Positions 60,527 through 64,000 of a stretch of DNA of 64,000 nucleotides are shown here, in pieces (within the stretch, counting starts at the first letter, position 1; each line of letters begins with the position of its first letter). A program made the position numbers and the translations under genes. This DNA is from Amia ocellicauda (lineage: Eukaryota; Chordata; Actinopteri; Amiiformes; Amiidae): positions 37,039,137-37,103,136 of the forward strand of contig NC_089858.1 of NCBI RefSeq assembly GCF_036373705.1, given 5' to 3'. The notes under the pieces were generated by a model that was given only the letters and a program-made list of their open reading frames with translations, had not been told where the DNA came from and did no database searches.

Positions 60527-63500
60527 TTCCTTCTGCATCTCCATTTATTTTTGTTTCTATAGGCAGGTAAAATGATAACACACATGTAATAGAACATCAC
60601 TATATATTTTTGAGGATTTATGTAAAAAGTTGGGCTTGACCTAAAATGTAATTCTTGTAAGAAAAAAAAACTCTCCTTTGAGACTTTGCAGTATTTCGTT
60701 TTTTGGAACTAAACCCCTGGATAATGAAGTAATTTCCCCCGACCCCTGTTAGTAGGAGTGTTATTAAGGGGGAAGACTTCAGAAAGCTGGCTTAAAAAAA
60801 TCTTTCTTTCCCGTGAAGCTTGTGGCACATTACCCTGGTGATGAATAAGCAGGTGTTTACGAAAGCTCTCTCTGATTCACAGGAGAGTGGTCTCGATTCT
60901 GCTGTGTGGTTTTTCCTTTTGTCTGTAGGGCTTACTCATCTCAAATCACTTGTACACACCGCCCTATGACTGCTGTAAATCTGTTAGTGACTGCTGACTA
61001 TCTTGCTTGTTTCCTTTGCAGTCAGAGGAATTTCAGCAGCTTGACATACACAAACAAACACACAACACTGTTATCTATTCTTAGCATTGGTGGAGGATTA
61101 AATGACTTCCTTTAAGGGCCCTACGCCCGCATCCTGGATAAAAACAAGGTACCTTCAGATCAATACAGTACAGTAAACTTCATAACCAAAGCCAGTAAGC
61201 TACTAGAAAATTAATTGTACTTCTTTCTTTTTGGTTGGTCATTTAAATCCTTGCCACAGAATATTCCACAAGCTCCCTGCTGGTCTGGATACAAATATTT
61301 GTGTGTACATTGCAAACCTATAGGTCTGGCACCTAATGACCTTGGTTGAACTCTGAGTTTCCTCACAGGCCAGCCCAGTCACGTTGCTATTTTTCACCTT
61401 TAAGCGGAACCTTTAATCCGGAGCATAAAACAAACGTGCGGAAGAAAAGCTCTGAATGGGGTAGCCAAAAGTAAAATGCACAAACTTATGCCACTTTTAC
61501 TGAAACTGAGACAGAAAACAGACAGGCTGAGACAGAAAAGGTAGTTTGGAGGTCAGTGAGTATCATGCTTTTGCAAAACCGCTGTGGGTTTCTGTGGCAG
61601 CCCTACGACCAAGCTATTCTCACCCCTGTCTCTTCTTTCTCTCTCTCTTTTTTTTTTTTTTTTTTTAATCTTTTCACAGTAAATTGAGGCACCAGGCCCA
61701 GAGCGAGAGGTTTGGCTACAAAGAGGTAAGCGCAGCACTTTTTTTATTTTTTATTTTTTGCTCCCCTTATTGTCTCTCTTGGCACATTATATGTGTGCTG
61801 ATGTTTGCAAAGTCTGCTGAGCTCAGTAATGACAGGAACTACAGCTCTTGGTGACATTTCCTGAGCAAGAAGATGGAAGGACCAACTTACAAGCAGCCTA
61901 TCTCCACATGAAGCAGGTGTCTCCACCCTAGAGAGCTCTGAGGCCTTCTGAGTTTCATTCCTAACCAGATCTCCATTATTATTGTATTATCACCATCACA
62001 ATTATTATTATTGTGCATAGCGTGATTGGGATGCCATCAGGGTATAAAACAGGAAGCGCATCATGGTGAGGTTTGAGCGGCCGCACCCCCCCACCAAAGA
62101 TTGACCTCGGTAGGTTTTTGGCCACCTTAACCAGAAACTGCATCCAAAACCTAGCCTGTGAAATGTGCTCTAACCCAAAGTTAATGTTAAAGTCAGTTTC
62201 CTGTTCGCCCACCATTTTGATGATCTCACTTAATCTCAGTCAGTCTTCTTGGTTTGAATACAAGTGTGTTTTTTGTTGGGTTTTTTTGGTTTCCACTCCC
62301 ACGCCACCAGCCCATTGTCACAGCTGGAGTCGATGCTTTTGTTACTGAGGGCAAGAAGGGGAATGTTAATCCATATCCTCAGGCATTCGGCCATATAACG
62401 TGCTGAGGCCTATGCATGAGAAAAACAGATGCTGTGAAGCTTGTTGCTATTTGAGCTCGAGTGCTTGAAGCTGGACCAAATGAGCAGTTTAAAGAGAAAT
62501 TAAACAAACAAACGCACAATAATTACATGGGCAAAAAGTCATGTCTGTATTGCAACAGAAGTGGACACAAAAGCTCTTACAGGCAATGAGAGAGATCTAG
62601 GTCAGGGGCATCAAACTGATTTCCTGGAGGGCAGTGCCTTTTTAATTTTGTTTCCAAGCAGTGCCTAGCTTCATAACTGGACAAATTACACAATTAAGTG
62701 GACACATTAAACACCTCTCTGCAGGCTTTGGAAAGATCTGTGGGAATTGTGATTCTACAGCATATTTTAGGCTATCATATGATAACATAAATGTGTGTGT
62801 ATAGATAGATATATAGTCTAGACTGCCATTCCAAGTTCCAGTAACATTTGCAGTTTTTACAAATGTTATTCCCAATGTCTCCATTATAAAAGGATGTCAC
62901 ACACCCTCTTTTCTTTTCTTTTTTCTTTTTATGTTTTGGCAATCTGCATTAACGCATGCAAAACCACCATTCTCATTCCACAGGTCGTTTTAAAAGGAGA
63001 TGCCAAGAAGTTGAATCTGCATGGGGTAAGGTCCACATTTCATACCCTCTGGAGTATTGAGATTGAAATAGACCTGAGCTCCAAGCCAGAAAGTCATCAG
63101 TCCTCTGTGTAAATACTAACCCGCCTGCCAGAAAGACAAGAAAAAAGGATTGTGTGGATTTGCAAAAGAACTGCAACAAATGTCCAGCTCTTTTAGAAAA
63201 CTAAAGCCCTTCCAGTCTGCTGTTATTAATTCATATATCCACACACACACTTGCTACACATTTCTTGATGGTTATGTAAATCAGCATCCTTTAAATGGCT
63301 TGGCAAGTTGGTCCATACCCCTGAATCTCTTTGTGTAGAGTAGTGCCTGCTACATTATGTATGAGCTTGCATAAATTGGTGAATATTAGGATCTCAGGAA
63401 CAGTCTCTTTGCTCAGGTTGAAAAGCCCAGATTGAAATGTTTGTTGTAGGTTTTGATTTGATACTTTGTTCGTTTGTTTGCTTGTTTATCACATAGATAT

Positions 63501-63702
63501 CTGGGAATATGAGCAGGCAGTGTTTAGTAGATGAAGAATTCATATTCGTTGTAGGTAAATGTGGCTCCTTATTATGGAAATATTTGAAATCTCTCTCTCT
63601 CTCTCTCTCACTATCACAGCAGACATGTGCGGTTTGCCTGGAGGACTTCAAAGTGAAAGATGAGCTGGGAGTGTTGCCATGCCAACATGCCTTCCACAGG
63701 AA
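42873..63702 (+). CDS. RNF122: RING finger protein 122 (E3 ubiquitin ligase), 3' end beyond window
   Basis: Exons: 42873-42897, 55403-55559, 61680-61725, 62984-63025 and 63620-63702 (ends AA|GTGAGT). All phases agree, giving 118 of about 155 residues. Exon 1 encodes only MHPLQWCN plus one base (human MHPFQWCNG). Exon 2 carries [14 protein letters not shown] and one membrane segment (about residues 37-60, [20 protein letters not shown]). Then [30 protein letters not shown] and the first half of a RING-H2 domain follow: Cys93, Cys96, Cys111, His113 and His116. The last zinc ligands lie right of the window. Human RNF122 is an ER/Golgi-region membrane E3 ligase reported to act on innate-immune sensors. 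Identity is near-complete in the membrane and RING parts. Confidence 0.97.
43050..43120. repeat. GC-rich palindromic repeat, copy 2
   Basis: Contains TCTGCGCGGCTCCGCCAA and CTGCAGATCTGCGCA, which match the inverted middle of the repeat at 4160-4284 with few differences. It lies about 150 bp downstream of the RNF122 first-exon donor. The palindromic ends seen in copy 1 are not clear here, so this copy may be partial. Confidence 0.55.
43375..43420. repeat. (TTA)n microsatellite
   Basis: About 15 TTA units in RNF122 intron 1. Confidence 0.9.
43568..43595. repeat. (TTTC)n microsatellite
   Basis: Seven TTTC units in RNF122 intron 1. Confidence 0.85.
45064..45094. repeat. (GGT)n microsatellite followed by a G run
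   Basis: About ten GGT units then GTGGGGGGG. A G-rich stretch able to form G-quadruplexes in the sense RNA of RNF122 intron 1. Confidence 0.85.
54515..54559 (+). repeat. Retroposon 3' tail in RNF122 intron 1
   Basis: GTGAGTCGCCCTCTGGGTAG, then ACAGCGTCTGATAAGAAATA, then an ATAATAAT tail. It is a diverged plus-strand copy of the tail found at 34040-34168 and near 31340, which were in the opposite orientation. Confidence 0.65.
55560..61679. other. RNF122 intron 2
   Basis: 6.1 kb. No exon or identifiable element; A runs at 58768-58784 and 60502-60525 only. Open frames of up to about 110 codons are not supported. Confidence 0.5.
61645..61669. repeat. CT/T tract at RNF122 exon 3 acceptor
   Basis: A CTCTCTCT stretch followed by about 20 T supplies the polypyrimidine tract ten bases before the exon 3 start at 61680. 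Confidence 0.8.
61726..62983. other. RNF122 intron 3
   Basis: About 1.26 kb. The stretch ATCAAACTGATTTCCTGGAG near 62610 resembles part of a dispersed repeat, but too little remains to assign it. Nothing else seen. Confidence 0.45.
63591..63608. repeat. (CT)9 as polypyrimidine tract of RNF122 exon 5
   Basis: Nine CT units end 11 bp before the exon 5 start at 63620, the exon that encodes the first RING zinc ligands. Confidence 0.85.
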
Positions 63703-64000
63703 GTGAGTAGCGAATGGGATTGCGATGGGGTGACTGCTCCAGGTTTTAAGGGCTACAGAGGCTGAAGCAACGGACTGCAGTTAGCTGCAAGGAAAGACTT
63801 TAATCTCGGCCGTCTGTCTGCGGCGCCTCAAATAAAATATTCAGGATCCCAAAATGAAACTGCTGCCTTAAACCCTCATATATTTCAGTGCCAGAGCTTT
63901 GCATAGAATCTGTACAGTCAGATTCAGATTCCTGTACAGGCAGGAGAGAATTATACATTATACAATATATTTTAAAATGTGGTTCACGTTCCTTAAATTT
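63703..64000. other. RNF122 intron 5, start
   Basis: Follows the GTGAGT donor. The exon with the rest of the RING domain is not within the window. Confidence 0.6.

Overview
This window is nuclear DNA of a ray-finned fish. The protein-coding genes are split into short exons with clean GT-AG junctions, the predicted proteins are orthologues of human proteins, and the repeats are fish-type (Tc1/mariner elements, an L2-like LINE tail, SINE-like tails, CT and ATT microsatellites). The species cannot be fixed from the sequence; the long introns would suit an early-branching fish as well as a teleost.

Layout, left to right. (1) 1-4552, minus strand: first coding exon and the start of intron 1 of a GPCR kinase of the GRK4/5/6 group. 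The intron carries a decayed Tc1 element, and a CpG-rich promoter lies at about 4.1-5.5 kb. (2) 7.1-10.5 kb: a dead LINE broken by a Tc1-end fragment, which is itself broken by an apparently intact DD36E Tc1/mariner element. (3) 11.4-14.0 kb, minus strand: LSM1. (4) 15.0-19.9 kb, plus strand: BAG4, head to head with LSM1 across a 1-kb shared promoter. (5) 23.8-26.4 kb: DUSP26. (6) 31.3-34.4 kb: a transposon cluster. (7) 35.1-41.1 kb: gamma-glutamyl hydrolase (GGH), nine exons. (8) 42.9 kb to the right edge: RNF122, five of its coding exons, cut by the window end inside the RING domain.

The genes do not form a pathway: mRNA decay (LSM1), chaperone control (BAG4), phosphatase signalling (DUSP26), folate turnover (GGH), ubiquitin ligation (RNF122) and GPCR desensitisation (GRK). 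What links them is synteny. LSM1-BAG4 and DUSP26-RNF122 both map to human 8p11-p12, the FGFR1 paralogon. The other three FGFR paralogons carry GRK4, GRK5 and GRK6, so the GRK exon beside LSM1 may be a fourth ohnologue. GGH sits between DUSP26 and RNF122, which are adjacent in human.

Exon coordinates come from hand-read splice signals checked by phase. All are consistent except the BAG4 exon 1 donor, which stays open. No tRNA, rRNA, CRISPR array or virus was recognised.
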